From positions 2,976,001-3,040,000 of the forward strand of contig NZ_CP019420.1 of the NCBI RefSeq assembly GCF_001984215.1: a stretch of 64,000 bases of DNA, written 5' to 3'. Positions 1-9,172 of the stretch are shown here, piece after piece. The first letter of the stretch is position 1. Every line of letters starts with the position of its first letter. A model generated the notes under the pieces. It had not been told where the DNA came from. It saw nothing but the letters and a program-made list of their open reading frames with translations, and did no database searches. The translations under genes and the position numbers were made by a program. The stretch comes from Mycobacterium sp. MS1601 (lineage in GTDB: Bacteria; Actinomycetota; Actinomycetes; Mycobacteriales; Mycobacteriaceae).

Positions 1-621
1 CTGGCGCGGGCCGATGCCCCCTATCGTGAGCTGACACCACAAGCCGTGGACATCGACGTCGACCTCGGCGACGGCCGCAGGCTCACCGGCACCGTCACAC
101 CCGTGTACGGCACCACCGTGGTGGCCACCACCTTCTCGCGACTGGACGGCAGACACCTGCTGGAACCATGGGTGCGCATCCTGGCACTGGCCATGGCCGA
201 GCCGGCGCACGACTGGACTGCGGTCTGCACCGGCCGGGCCGGCGAGGGTGTGTCGACCCGGATCCTCGGCGTGCCCGCCGAGGGGCCGCAAACTGCGCTG
301 AAAGACCTTGTGGCCCTGTATGACCAGGGTCTCACCGAGCCGTTGCCGCTGCCGGTCCGCACGTCCTACACATGGGCCGAGAACCGGTTCCGCCACCGTG
401 ACCCGTGGCCTGCCGCGCAGCGCACCTGGCGGAACAAATACGGAGGCGACCAGGACGACGTCGCGCACATCCGGGTGTGGGGTGGACCGCCGGCGCCGTT
501 CGCGGCGCTGACGGTCCCGCCACGTCCGGGTGAGGAGGTCGACGGTGAGGACACCCGGCTGGGGGCGTTCGCTGTCCGGCTGTGGTCGCCGTTGCTTGCT
601 GCCGAGCGGAGGCGGCGATGA
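1..621 (+). CDS. recC: RecC, exonuclease V gamma subunit (C-terminal part)
   Basis: The frame is open from the first base of the window, so this is the 3' end (206 codons) of a gene starting outside it. RecC is the non-catalytic scaffold and Chi-recognition subunit of the RecBCD helicase-nuclease. No enzymatic motif is expected in this part and none is seen. The Trp/Arg-rich segment near codons 120-165 fits RecC C-termini. Identification rests mainly on position: the stop TGA (619-621) overlaps the recB ATG at 618, as in the standard mycobacterial recC-recB-recD operon. Confidence 0.88.
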   Translation: MARADAPYRELTPQAVDIDVDLGDGRRLTGTVTPVYGTTVVATTFSRLDGRHLLEPWVRILALAMAEPAHDWTAVCTGRAGEGVSTRILGVPAEGPQTALKDLVALYDQGLTEPLPLPVRTSYTWAENRFRHRDPWPAAQRTWRNKYGGDQDDVAHIRVWGGPPAPFAALTVPPRPGEEVDGEDTRLGAFAVRLWSPLLAAERRRR

Positions 622-3600
622 TCGAACCTTTCGACCTGCTGGGTCCGCTGCCGCAACCGGAGTCGACGACCGTGCTGGAAGCCAGCGCAGGCACCGGCAA
701 GACTTTTGTGCTGGCCGGCTTGGTCACCCGCTACCTGGCCGAGACCGACGCCACCCTCGACGACATGCTGCTGATCACCTTCAGTCGCGCGGCCACCGCG
801 GAACTGCGAGAGCGCGTGCGTGAGCAGATCGTGGCCGTGGTCGCCGCGTTCGACGGGGCGCACGTGCACCGCACGGACCTGATTGCCCACCTGCTGACCG
901 GTAGCCCCGAAGAGTTGGTGCTCCGCCAGGCTCGGCTGCGGAATGCGCTGGCGGAGTTCGACTCCGCCACCATCGCCACCACCCACGAGTTCTGCCGACT
1001 GGTACTGACCTCTCTCGGGGTGGCCGGTGACAGCGACGCCGGAGTGTCTCTGGTGGAGGACCTCGGTGAGCTGGTCCGCGAGATCGTCGACGACGTGTAC
1101 CTGCGGCGTTTCGGAGGACAGGCCGACATTCCTCCCTTCGACCACGAGGCGGCCCTGAAACTGGCCAGGTCGGTGGTCGAGAAGGCCGGCACCGAACTGC
1201 GCCCGGTTGAAGCCGACCCGGGATCGCTGGCACATGCCCGGGTCGAGTTCGCCCGGGATGTGCTGACTGAGTTGGAGGTTCGCAAACGTCGGCTCGGTAT
1301 CCTGCACTTCGACGACCTGCTGTCCCGGCTCGCCGACGCACTGGAGCCGGACGATTCGCCGGCCCGGCAGCGGATGCGGCGACGCTGGCGCATCGTGATG
1401 ATCGACGAGTTCCAGGACACCGACCCGGTGCAGTGGCAGGTGGTGGACCGTGCCTTCCGCGGTCACGCCACCCTGGTCCTGATCGGTGACCCCAAACAGT
1501 CCATCTACGCGTTCCGCGGTGGTGACATCGATGCCTATCTCGAGGCGTCACGCACTGCCGGAAAGAAATTCACCCTTGCCACCAACTGGCGCAGCGACAG
1601 CGCGCTGGTGGAGCGGTTGCAGGCGGTGCTGCGCGGCGCTGCGCTTGGTGACCCGGAGATCGTCGTGCACGATGTCGACGCCGCGCACGTCGGGCACCGA
1701 CTGGCCGGCGCACCGCACAATGCACCGTGGCGGTTACGCGTGGTCTCCCGTGACACGCTGGGGTATTCACGCACCCAGAACATCCCCATCGAAGAGGTGC
1801 GCAACCACGTCACCGCCGACATGGCCGCCGATATCGCCGCCACGCTGACCTCCGGGGCCACCTTCGACGGCCGACCGCTGCGTGCTGGTGACCTGGCGGT
1901 GATCGTGGAGAGCCATGCCGACGCCCGCCGCTGCCAGAGCGCGCTGGCGGACGTGGGTGTGGCGGCGGTGTACACCGGTGACTCCAACATCTTCGCCTCG
2001 GAGGCTGCTGCCGAATGGTTGACGCTGCTCAACGCCTTCGACCAGACCCACCGCAGCTCGCTGGTGCGCGCCGCGGCCGCCACATCGTTCTTCGGATATA
2101 CAGTCGAAGACCTTGCCCAACAAGGTGAGTCGCTCACCGACCGAGTGGCCGCGACCATCCGGCAGTGGACCGACCATGCCCGCGAACGGGGTATCGCCGC
2201 GGTGTTCGAAGCCGCGAACGTCGCCGGGCTGAGCCGACGGGTGTTGGGCCGTCGCGGCGGTCAGCGGCTGATGACCGACCTGGCGCATGTCGGCGAACTG
2301 CTACTCGACGTAGCGCACCAGCGCAGGCTCGGTATACCCGCGTTGCGGGACTGGCTACGGGAGCAGTGCACCGACGGAGGGTCGAAAGCCCGTATTGCCG
2401 AACGTAACCGGCGCCTGGACAGCGATGCCGCCGGCGTACAGATCATGACGGTGTGGGCCAGCAAGGGACTGCAGTTCCCGATCGTCTACCTGCCGTTTCA
2501 TTTCAACCGCTACGTCGGTACCGATGATGTGGTTACCTACCACGACGAGCACGGCCGCCGCTGCACGTTCATCGGCGGGGAGACGGCCCGCGACTTCGGT
2601 GATGCCGCCGACGCTGCCCGCGCCGAGGACACCCAGGAGCGGCTGCGCCTGGCCTACGTTGCGCTCACCCGGGCGCAGTCGCAGGTGATCACCTGGTGGG
2701 CGCCCACCAAAGACGAGGTGAACGCCGGCCTTTCACGACTACTACGTGGTCGCGGCAAGGGTGATGCCGAGGTGCCCGACATCTGCGGGCGCGGCATCTC
2801 CGATACCGAGGCCTTGGCCTGCTTCGGCGCCTGGTCGGAACTGGGCGGCCCGGTGGTGGAGGAATCGGTGATCGGCGTGGCACCGGCGGTCCCGGTCGCC
2901 GAGTGCCGCACCGATCTCGCGGTGCGGCATTTTCACCGGGCCATCGACACCGGTTGGAGGCGCACGTCGTACTCGGGACTCATCCGGGCGGCCTGGACCG
3001 AGCCTGGAGGTGTCGGAAGCGAACCGGAAGTTGCTGCCAAAGACGATGAGGTGGAGGAGGTTCCGGTGACACCGGCCGCGGCGGTGGGAGCCGGCGTCAT
3101 CTCCCCCATGGACGCGCTCCCCGGCGGGACGGCCTTCGGATCCCTGGTGCACGCGGTCCTGGAGACCGCGAACCCGGACGCCGAGGACCTGGCGGCCGAA
3201 CTGGCTGCCGAGGTGGACCGGCACTCGTCGTGGTGGGGTGTGGAGGCGACGGCGCAGGAGGTGGCCGACGCGCTGGTTGCGGTCCACGCGACGCCGCTGG
3301 GTCCCCTGGCGCCCGGAGCCACCCTGCGTGATGTGCCTCTGTCAGATCGACTGTGCGAGATGGAGTTCGAGATGCCGCTGGCCGGCGGCGACGTCGGTTG
3401 TGGTGTGGAGCCGACTCTTGCTGACGTCGGTGTGCTGGTGCGGCGCCATCTACCCACGGGGGATCCGATGGCGGTGTACGCCGAGCGGCTCGCCGGGCCG
3501 TTGCTCGGCGGGCAGTCGCTGCGCGGGTATCTCAGCGGCTCCATCGACGCGGTGCTGCGGATCCGTGACGGCGACGACGTTCGCTACCTGGTGGTGGACT

Positions 3601-3926
3601 ACAAGACCAACCGCCTGGGCGATGCGAGCCGGCCGCTGACCGCCGCCGACTACGCCCCTGACCAGCTGGCCGCTGCGATGGTGCACTCCGACTACCCGCT
3701 GCAGGCGCTGCTGTACTGTGTTGTGCTGCACCGATTCCTGCGGTGGCGCCAACCCGGGTACCAGCCCGAGCGGCATCTGGGCGGCGTTTTGTACCTGTTC
3801 CTGCGCGGGATGTGCGGCGCTGACACTCCGGCCTACGACGGGCACCCCGCGGGGGTGTTCAGCTGGCTGCCTCCCGCGGCGCTGGTGATCGCCATCTCGG
3901 ATCTGCTGGACGGGGTGACTCAGTGA
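618..3926 (+). CDS. recB: RecB, exonuclease V beta subunit (helicase-nuclease)
   Basis: 1102 aa, close to the usual mycobacterial RecB length. It is an SF1A 3'-5' helicase fused to a nuclease that processes double-strand ends. Visible motifs are Walker A (EASAGTGKT, residues 21-29), the DEFQDTD Walker B/motif II near 262, GDPKQSIYAFRGG motif III near 291, a VWASKGLQFPIVYLP motif V-like stretch near 612, and the C-terminal nuclease core GSIDAVL...VVDYKTN near 975-995, whose Asp/Asp/Lys residues bind metal. The ATG at 618 was chosen over upstream in-frame starts because it begins just before Walker A and overlaps the recC stop. Its own stop overlaps the recD GTG. Confidence 0.95.
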   Translation: MIEPFDLLGPLPQPESTTVLEASAGTGKTFVLAGLVTRYLAETDATLDDMLLITFSRAATAELRERVREQIVAVVAAFDGAHVHRTDLIAHLLTGSPEELVLRQARLRNALAEFDSATIATTHEFCRLVLTSLGVAGDSDAGVSLVEDLGELVREIVDDVYLRRFGGQADIPPFDHEAALKLARSVVEKAGTELRPVEADPGSLAHARVEFARDVLTELEVRKRRLGILHFDDLLSRLADALEPDDSPARQRMRRRWRIVMIDEFQDTDPVQWQVVDRAFRGHATLVLIGDPKQSIYAFRGGDIDAYLEASRTAGKKFTLATNWRSDSALVERLQAVLRGAALGDPEIVVHDVDAAHVGHRLAGAPHNAPWRLRVVSRDTLGYSRTQNIPIEEVRNHVTADMAADIAATLTSGATFDGRPLRAGDLAVIVESHADARRCQSALADVGVAAVYTGDSNIFASEAAAEWLTLLNAFDQTHRSSLVRAAAATSFFGYTVEDLAQQGESLTDRVAATIRQWTDHARERGIAAVFEAANVAGLSRRVLGRRGGQRLMTDLAHVGELLLDVAHQRRLGIPALRDWLREQCTDGGSKARIAERNRRLDSDAAGVQIMTVWASKGLQFPIVYLPFHFNRYVGTDDVVTYHDEHGRRCTFIGGETARDFGDAADAARAEDTQERLRLAYVALTRAQSQVITWWAPTKDEVNAGLSRLLRGRGKGDAEVPDICGRGISDTEALACFGAWSELGGPVVEESVIGVAPAVPVAECRTDLAVRHFHRAIDTGWRRTSYSGLIRAAWTEPGGVGSEPEVAAKDDEVEEVPVTPAAAVGAGVISPMDALPGGTAFGSLVHAVLETANPDAEDLAAELAAEVDRHSSWWGVEATAQEVADALVAVHATPLGPLAPGATLRDVPLSDRLCEMEFEMPLAGGDVGCGVEPTLADVGVLVRRHLPTGDPMAVYAERLAGPLLGGQSLRGYLSGSIDAVLRIRDGDDVRYLVVDYKTNRLGDASRPLTAADYAPDQLAAAMVHSDYPLQALLYCVVLHRFLRWRQPGYQPERHLGGVLYLFLRGMCGADTPAYDGHPAGVFSWLPPAALVIAISDLLDGVTQ

Positions 3927-5659
3927 CCGTCGAGGACATCTACGACTGGCGGCGCGTCAACGGCGCCCGGGGACTGCTGCACGAGTTCAACAACGCCGGT
4001 GTGCTCGAAGCCGCGGATGTCCACGTGGCGATGCGGCTGACGCAACTGGCCGGTGAGACAGATGAGACCGTGGCGCTGGCAGCCGCTTTGGCGGTCCGCG
4101 GGTTGCGTTACGGGTCGGTGTGTGTGGATCTGTCCACTGTCGCGGCGGACACCGAGGTCGATGTGCCGTGGCCGGAGATCTCGGCGTGGCTGAGCGCGGT
4201 GCGGGCCAGCCCGCTGCTGGGCACCCCGCCGGTACTGCGACTGTTCGGCGACCACCTGCTGTACCTGGACCGCTACTTCCGTGAGGAAGAGCAGGTGTGT
4301 GCCGATCTGCTGGCCACCCGCGGCCAGAAGGTGCCGGTGGATGCAGCGGCGCTGACGGCCGGACTGGACCGGGTGTTCCCGGCGCAGAAGTTCCCCGAAC
4401 AGCGGGCCGCTGCGCAGATTGCGCTGTCGCAGTGGACGACTGTGCTCACCGGCGGTCCGGGCACCGGCAAGACCACCACGGTGGCCGGCCTGTTGGCCCT
4501 GCTGGCCGAGCAAGCCGAATTGACCGGGCGAACCAGGCCGCGGATCGCGCTGGCCGCCCCTACCGGCAAGGCGTCGGCCAGGTTGCAGCAGGCGGTCCAG
4601 ACGCAGATCGACCACCTCGAACCCCAGGACCGGGCACGACTGTCCGGTCTGCACGCCGTCACCCTGCACCGGCTGCTGGGACGCTCGCGGAAGAACTCCG
4701 GCAGATTCGAGCACAACCGGTCCAACCGGCTGCCGTACGACGTCATCGTCGTCGACGAGACGTCGATGGTACCGCTGACCATGATGGCCCGGCTGCTCGA
4801 ATCCATCCGTCCGGCAACACGGTTGATCCTCGTCGGCGATCCCGACCAACTGGCCTCGGTGGAGGCCGGGGCGGTGCTGGCCGACCTGGTGGACGGGCTC
4901 GGTGCGCGCGGCGACCTGCAGGTTGCCGCGTTGCACACGTCGCACCGGTTCGGCGAGTCCATCGGTGCCCTGGCCGACGCGGTGCGACGCGGAGACGGTG
5001 ACGAGGTGCTGTCCGTGCTGCGCTCCGGCAATGAGCACATCGAGTACCTCGAGGAGCCGTCCACGCAGCTGCGTGACGTCCTGGTGGGACACGCTCTGGA
5101 TGTGCGGGCCGCCGCACTGCGGGGAGAGTCGCAAGCGGCGCTGTCGGCCTTGGATTCTCACCGGTTGCTGTGTGCACACCGCGACGGCCCGCACGGCGTG
5201 CGGCACTGGAACCGGCAGATCGAGCGCTGGCTGTCCGAGGAAACCGGCGAGGGTCGCTGGGCTGATTGGTATGCCGGGCGACCGGTGCTGGTCACCGAGA
5301 ACGACTACGGGCTGCGGCTGTACAACGGTGACACCGGTGTGACGGTGCGCGACGGCGATCACCTGCGGGTGGTGATCGGCGGTGCTGCCGGCATGGCGGA
5401 CTTCTCGACCAGCCGACTCGCCGATGTCGAGACCATGCACGCCATGACCATTCACAAGAGTCAGGGCAGTCAGGCTGACGAGGTGACGGTGCTGTTGCCG
5501 CCGGAGGACTCGCGGCTGCTGACCCGAGAGTTGTTCTACACCGCCATCACCCGCGCCAAGATGCGGGTACGGGTGGTGGGCACCGAGGCCGGGGTGCGGG
5601 CGGCGCTGGACCGTCGCGTGGTGCGGGCGACGGGTTTGCGTCAGCGCCTGGCTGACTGA
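3923..5659 (+). CDS. recD: RecD, exonuclease V alpha subunit (5'-3' helicase)
   Basis: 578 aa SF1B helicase, the fast motor of RecBCD. Walker A GGPGTGKTTT lies at about 176-185, VVDETSMV (motif II) near 276, GDPDQLASVEAG (motif III) near 305, and MTIHKSQGSQADEV with FYTAITRAK (motifs V/VI) near 508-545. The alpha-helical N-terminal region that contacts RecC occupies about residues 1-150. The GTG start at 3923 overlaps the recB TGA by four bases, implying translational coupling. All three subunits are intact here apart from the window edge. Confidence 0.95.
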   Translation: MTVEDIYDWRRVNGARGLLHEFNNAGVLEAADVHVAMRLTQLAGETDETVALAAALAVRGLRYGSVCVDLSTVAADTEVDVPWPEISAWLSAVRASPLLGTPPVLRLFGDHLLYLDRYFREEEQVCADLLATRGQKVPVDAAALTAGLDRVFPAQKFPEQRAAAQIALSQWTTVLTGGPGTGKTTTVAGLLALLAEQAELTGRTRPRIALAAPTGKASARLQQAVQTQIDHLEPQDRARLSGLHAVTLHRLLGRSRKNSGRFEHNRSNRLPYDVIVVDETSMVPLTMMARLLESIRPATRLILVGDPDQLASVEAGAVLADLVDGLGARGDLQVAALHTSHRFGESIGALADAVRRGDGDEVLSVLRSGNEHIEYLEEPSTQLRDVLVGHALDVRAAALRGESQAALSALDSHRLLCAHRDGPHGVRHWNRQIERWLSEETGEGRWADWYAGRPVLVTENDYGLRLYNGDTGVTVRDGDHLRVVIGGAAGMADFSTSRLADVETMHAMTIHKSQGSQADEVTVLLPPEDSRLLTRELFYTAITRAKMRVRVVGTEAGVRAALDRRVVRATGLRQRLAD

Positions 5660-5663
5660 GCTG

Positions 5664-5724
5664 CTCGACACGTAAACAGTTGCGACGACACGCCGCCCAA
5701 CGGCGCAACCGTTTACGTGTCGAG
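5664..5724. repeat. Long imperfect inverted repeat, REP-like
   Basis: The arms at 5664-5684 and 5704-5724 are complementary at 20 of 21 positions and enclose a 19-base loop. The core is ACGTAAAC...GTTTACGT. It lies directly after recD, between convergent genes. A second long intergenic palindrome of different sequence is at 60466-60528. It could be a dispersed palindromic element or a terminator-like hairpin. No T-run follows. Confidence 0.55.
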
Positions 5725-5739
5725 ACACGGAACACGAAA

Positions 5740-5765
5740 GCGGCCCCTGCCTATGCAGGGGCCGC
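5740..5765. terminator. Bidirectional terminator between recD and fbpC
   Basis: A perfect 11-bp GC-rich stem (GCGGCCCCTGC / GCAGGGGCCGC) with a 4-base loop sits between the convergent recD and fbpC stops. It is preceded by AAAG and followed by TTGT, so either strand has only a weak U-tract, which is common in mycobacteria. Confidence 0.75.
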
Positions 5766-5781
5766 TTGTCGTGCGGTCAGA

Positions 5782-6804
<1,023 letters not shown>

Positions 6805-6895
6805 TTACAAGCTTGTTACTCGTGTGACGAAAGTGAATCATGTGGTTTCCGGTCGCACCGCCCGGGAAACCCGTTTCGGCTGTCGCGGTTGGACA

Positions 6896-6927
6896 ACGAT
6901 TGGGTGTCTGCCCGGAGGCCCAATCGT
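6896..6927 (-). terminator. Hairpin downstream of the LtrA-family gene
   Basis: Perfect 9-bp arms ACGATTGGG (6896-6904) and CCCAATCGT (6919-6927) enclose 14 bases, about 50 bases beyond the stop of the leftward LtrA-family gene and upstream of fbpC. There is no clear U-tract. It may be a tract-less terminator, or an operator for fbpC. Confidence 0.5.
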
Positions 6928-6973
6928 CACCCGGTTGTTACCGGCACCGGGCGCGTCGGCCCCGGTCAAGGCC

Positions 6974-8203
6974 TCAGTGGTGCGCGAGTGCCGCGGTGGC
7001 GCGCCGGTGGCCCACCAGTTCGTAACCGAGCACCGTCACGGCCGGGGCCAGGGTGACAACAAGCAGGCAGATGGCCATATCCACGCCCGCGGCGGCCATT
7101 GCCACCGCTGCCCCCAACACCACCGCGGTCAGTGCCAGCAATGCCGCATGGAAGAGGTGGAACCTGCCTACCAGCAGGATGTACAGCGCGCAGATCAAGA
7201 GCAGATAAACGCCCACCGGAATGGCCACCGACAACACCGTCGACATCGAATCCAGCGTCGAATGGTGCTCCAGGTAGTACGCCGCGGCGTGTAGTCCGGC
7301 GCCGGTGGCGACGATGGAACCGAACACGAGGATGTGCGAATAGCCCCACGGGAACGAGCGCTCGCGGTTGGCGTGCAGCAGATCCGCGGTGGGGATGACG
7401 AAGTACACCCACCACATGCCGAAGGTCAGCCCGATGCCGGCGATGGTCACCGACACCGCGTCGAAGGTCCACCCCTGCTCGTGCACCACGGCGGTCAGCG
7501 ATGCGACCGTGCCGATGACGCCCTCACCCAAGGCGATGATCACCAGCAGGCCGTACCGCTCGGCGATGTGGTGCGGGTGCCAGGGGGTGCCGCCCATCCG
7601 CTTCTCGGCCAGCCACGGTCCCGACATCTCCACAAGTGTCATCAGACCCACCAACAGGAACGTCACGGGCACTGAGGTATTGAGGATGATGACCGCGATC
7701 CAGCCCACCTGCGCGACGGTGATCGAGATGGCGTAGGTCAAGCATGCCCGGCGACGGGTCGGGTCTTGCCGGGCCGCGCGCAGCCATTGCAGGATCATCG
7801 CCACCCGCATCACCACATAGCCGGCCACCATGACGCGGTTGTCGACGTGGCTTCCCTCGTAGATGGAGGAGAACACCGGCGGAATGCCCAGTGCCAGAAC
7901 AACAACGCCCACCATCTGCAGCATGGTGGTCAGCCGGTACGCCCAGTCGTCGGTGTCGTAGGCAGAGGCGAACCAGCTGAAGTTGATCCACGCCCAGCTG
8001 ATGGCGAACGTGGAGAAGGCGAAACCGATCAGCCCGGTGCCGACGTGGTTCTCCGCCAGCATGTGTGCCAGCTCCGACGCCGACACCCCGAAGGCGATGA
8101 CGAACGTCAGGTCGAACAACAACTCCAGCGGAGTGGCCACGCGGTGCGCCTCGTGCGGGTCGCGCCCGGACATCACTTTCAGACGATGAGCAGGTGTGAT
8201 CAC
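6974..8203 (-). CDS. LtrA-family integral membrane protein
   Basis: 409 aa with about 11-12 hydrophobic segments across nearly its whole length. The N-terminal signature HRVATPLELLFDLTFVIAF (starting near residue 20) and the IALGEGVIGT motif near 230 are typical of the low-temperature-requirement A family (PF06772). The biochemical role of the family is unsettled. In Listeria it was linked to growth at low temperature. The ATG at 8203 places the family signature at the usual distance from the N terminus. It is monocistronic, between fbpC and a small regulator-membrane pair. Confidence 0.85.
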   Translation of the reverse strand: MITPAHRLKVMSGRDPHEAHRVATPLELLFDLTFVIAFGVSASELAHMLAENHVGTGLIGFAFSTFAISWAWINFSWFASAYDTDDWAYRLTTMLQMVGVVVLALGIPPVFSSIYEGSHVDNRVMVAGYVVMRVAMILQWLRAARQDPTRRRACLTYAISITVAQVGWIAVIILNTSVPVTFLLVGLMTLVEMSGPWLAEKRMGGTPWHPHHIAERYGLLVIIALGEGVIGTVASLTAVVHEQGWTFDAVSVTIAGIGLTFGMWWVYFVIPTADLLHANRERSFPWGYSHILVFGSIVATGAGLHAAAYYLEHHSTLDSMSTVLSVAIPVGVYLLLICALYILLVGRFHLFHAALLALTAVVLGAAVAMAAAGVDMAICLLVVTLAPAVTVLGYELVGHRRATAALAHH

Positions 8204-8289
8204 CGGGTCATGGTGCCAGGTGACGCTGTCAATCGCGCCCGGATCGCCGGGGCCGCCTCGTCAAACGGTGGAGGAGTCCGGTACGGGAA

Positions 8290-8829
8290 TCAGGCGCTTC
8301 CCACGTCCTCCGGTTCGGGATCGGGCCTGCTCCAGCCCAGGATCATCGCCGGTGAGCAGCCACCGGCCAGTAGTGCCGTCAGCGCCATCAATCCACCTGC
8401 GTACGCCATGTTCTGATCGGCGCCTCCGGTGATCACCGAACCGAAGATCAGGTAGAAGGCCACCAGCAACACCAAATTCTGGGTGATGGTCAGCCCGATG
8501 GAGCGGGCGCTGTTGCGCTGGGCGATCTCGAACTCGTCGAGGACTCCCTCAGGGGCGTCGCCTCGTCGTCCTGAGACGATCTGCAGAGCAATCCACAGCG
8601 GCAAGAATGCCAGGCAGGCCGGCAACCACAGCAGCGGAGCCCACTGCACGCCGAAGGCGCACATGACACTCACCACGGCCATGAACGCGAGCGTCGCCGC
8701 CAATGCGCCGACCAGCAGTCGCCTTCGGCTGCGGGTTCGCCAACCGGGCAGCGAATTCGCCCATGTGCGTTCATGTTTGAGGAATCGTGCGGTGCGGTAG
8801 GTCTGGTAGCGGTCAAGCAGTTCGGTCAT
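8290..8829 (-). CDS. Four-helix membrane protein paired with an XRE regulator
   Basis: 179 aa. Predicted transmembrane segments lie at about residues 40-60, 64-84, 115-135 and 142-165, with a basic N-terminal cytoplasmic stretch and an acidic C terminus. The start overlaps the end of the upstream XRE regulator by 17 bases, so the two are almost certainly co-transcribed and translationally coupled. No family is recognised from sequence. XRE-plus-small-membrane-protein pairs are widespread, often with the regulator controlling its partner. Confidence 0.75.
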   Translation of the reverse strand: MTELLDRYQTYRTARFLKHERTWANSLPGWRTRSRRRLLVGALAATLAFMAVVSVMCAFGVQWAPLLWLPACLAFLPLWIALQIVSGRRGDAPEGVLDEFEIAQRNSARSIGLTITQNLVLLVAFYLIFGSVITGGADQNMAYAGGLMALTALLAGGCSPAMILGWSRPDPEPEDVGSA

Positions 8830-9112
8830 CGGATTCGCCTCCTCTGGCGGGGGTGCGTCGGTATACCTCGGCGGACAGCGGTGTGAACGCGGTGCGTGAG
8901 AAGACCGCCTCGACAGGCAGGTCGAACACGTCGCAGATGCGGAACGCCAGGTCCAGGCTGGGGTAGTGATCGCCTCGTTCCAGCGCGCCGACGGTCTGCG
9001 GATTGACCTCGATGAGGTCCGCCAGGTCGGCCCGGCTCATGCCACGCTCGGCGCGCAGCACGCGGATTCGGTTGTGGATGGGGAGAGCATTTCCCCGCTT
9101 CACCGGACTCAC
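8813..9112 (-). CDS. XRE/Cro-type HTH regulator
   Basis: 99 aa from the GTG at 9112. A single Cro/C1-type helix-turn-helix spans about residues 13-65, with RADLADLIEVNPQTVGALE as the recognition core, as in short stand-alone YozG-like regulators. The longer in-frame TTG at 9148 is unlikely to be the start, because those bases form a consensus -35 box (TTGACA) and the start codon would precede the promoter. The GTG at 9112 lies 7 bases after the -10 box, consistent with a leaderless mRNA. The 3' end overlaps the membrane-protein partner. Confidence 0.85.
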   Translation of the reverse strand: MSPVKRGNALPIHNRIRVLRAERGMSRADLADLIEVNPQTVGALERGDHYPSLDLAFRICDVFDLPVEAVFSRTAFTPLSAEVYRRTPARGGESDDRTA

Positions 9113-9148
9113 ACAAACAAGTGTTGGGAAAACCCAACGATTTGTCAA
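9112..9148 (-). promoter_or_regulatory. Leaderless promoter with embedded operator of the XRE gene
   Basis: On the minus strand, TTGACA (9148-9143), a 17-base spacer and AACACT (9125-9120) precede the GTG by 7 bases. The dyad GTTGGG-TTTT-CCCAAC (9138-9123) fills the spacer, a good position for an autorepressor site. Confidence 0.6.
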
Positions 9149-9172
9149 TCCTGGACTATTCGGAGGTGGGGG

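Noticed and set aside
366..1466. 366-codon minus-strand frame opposite recC/recB
   Set aside because: Shadow of recB with low-complexity composition.
3920..5728. 602-codon open frame on the minus strand opposite recD
   Set aside because: It is antisense to a clear recD gene, is His/Gln/Arg-rich from GC-skewed codons and has no family features or RBS.
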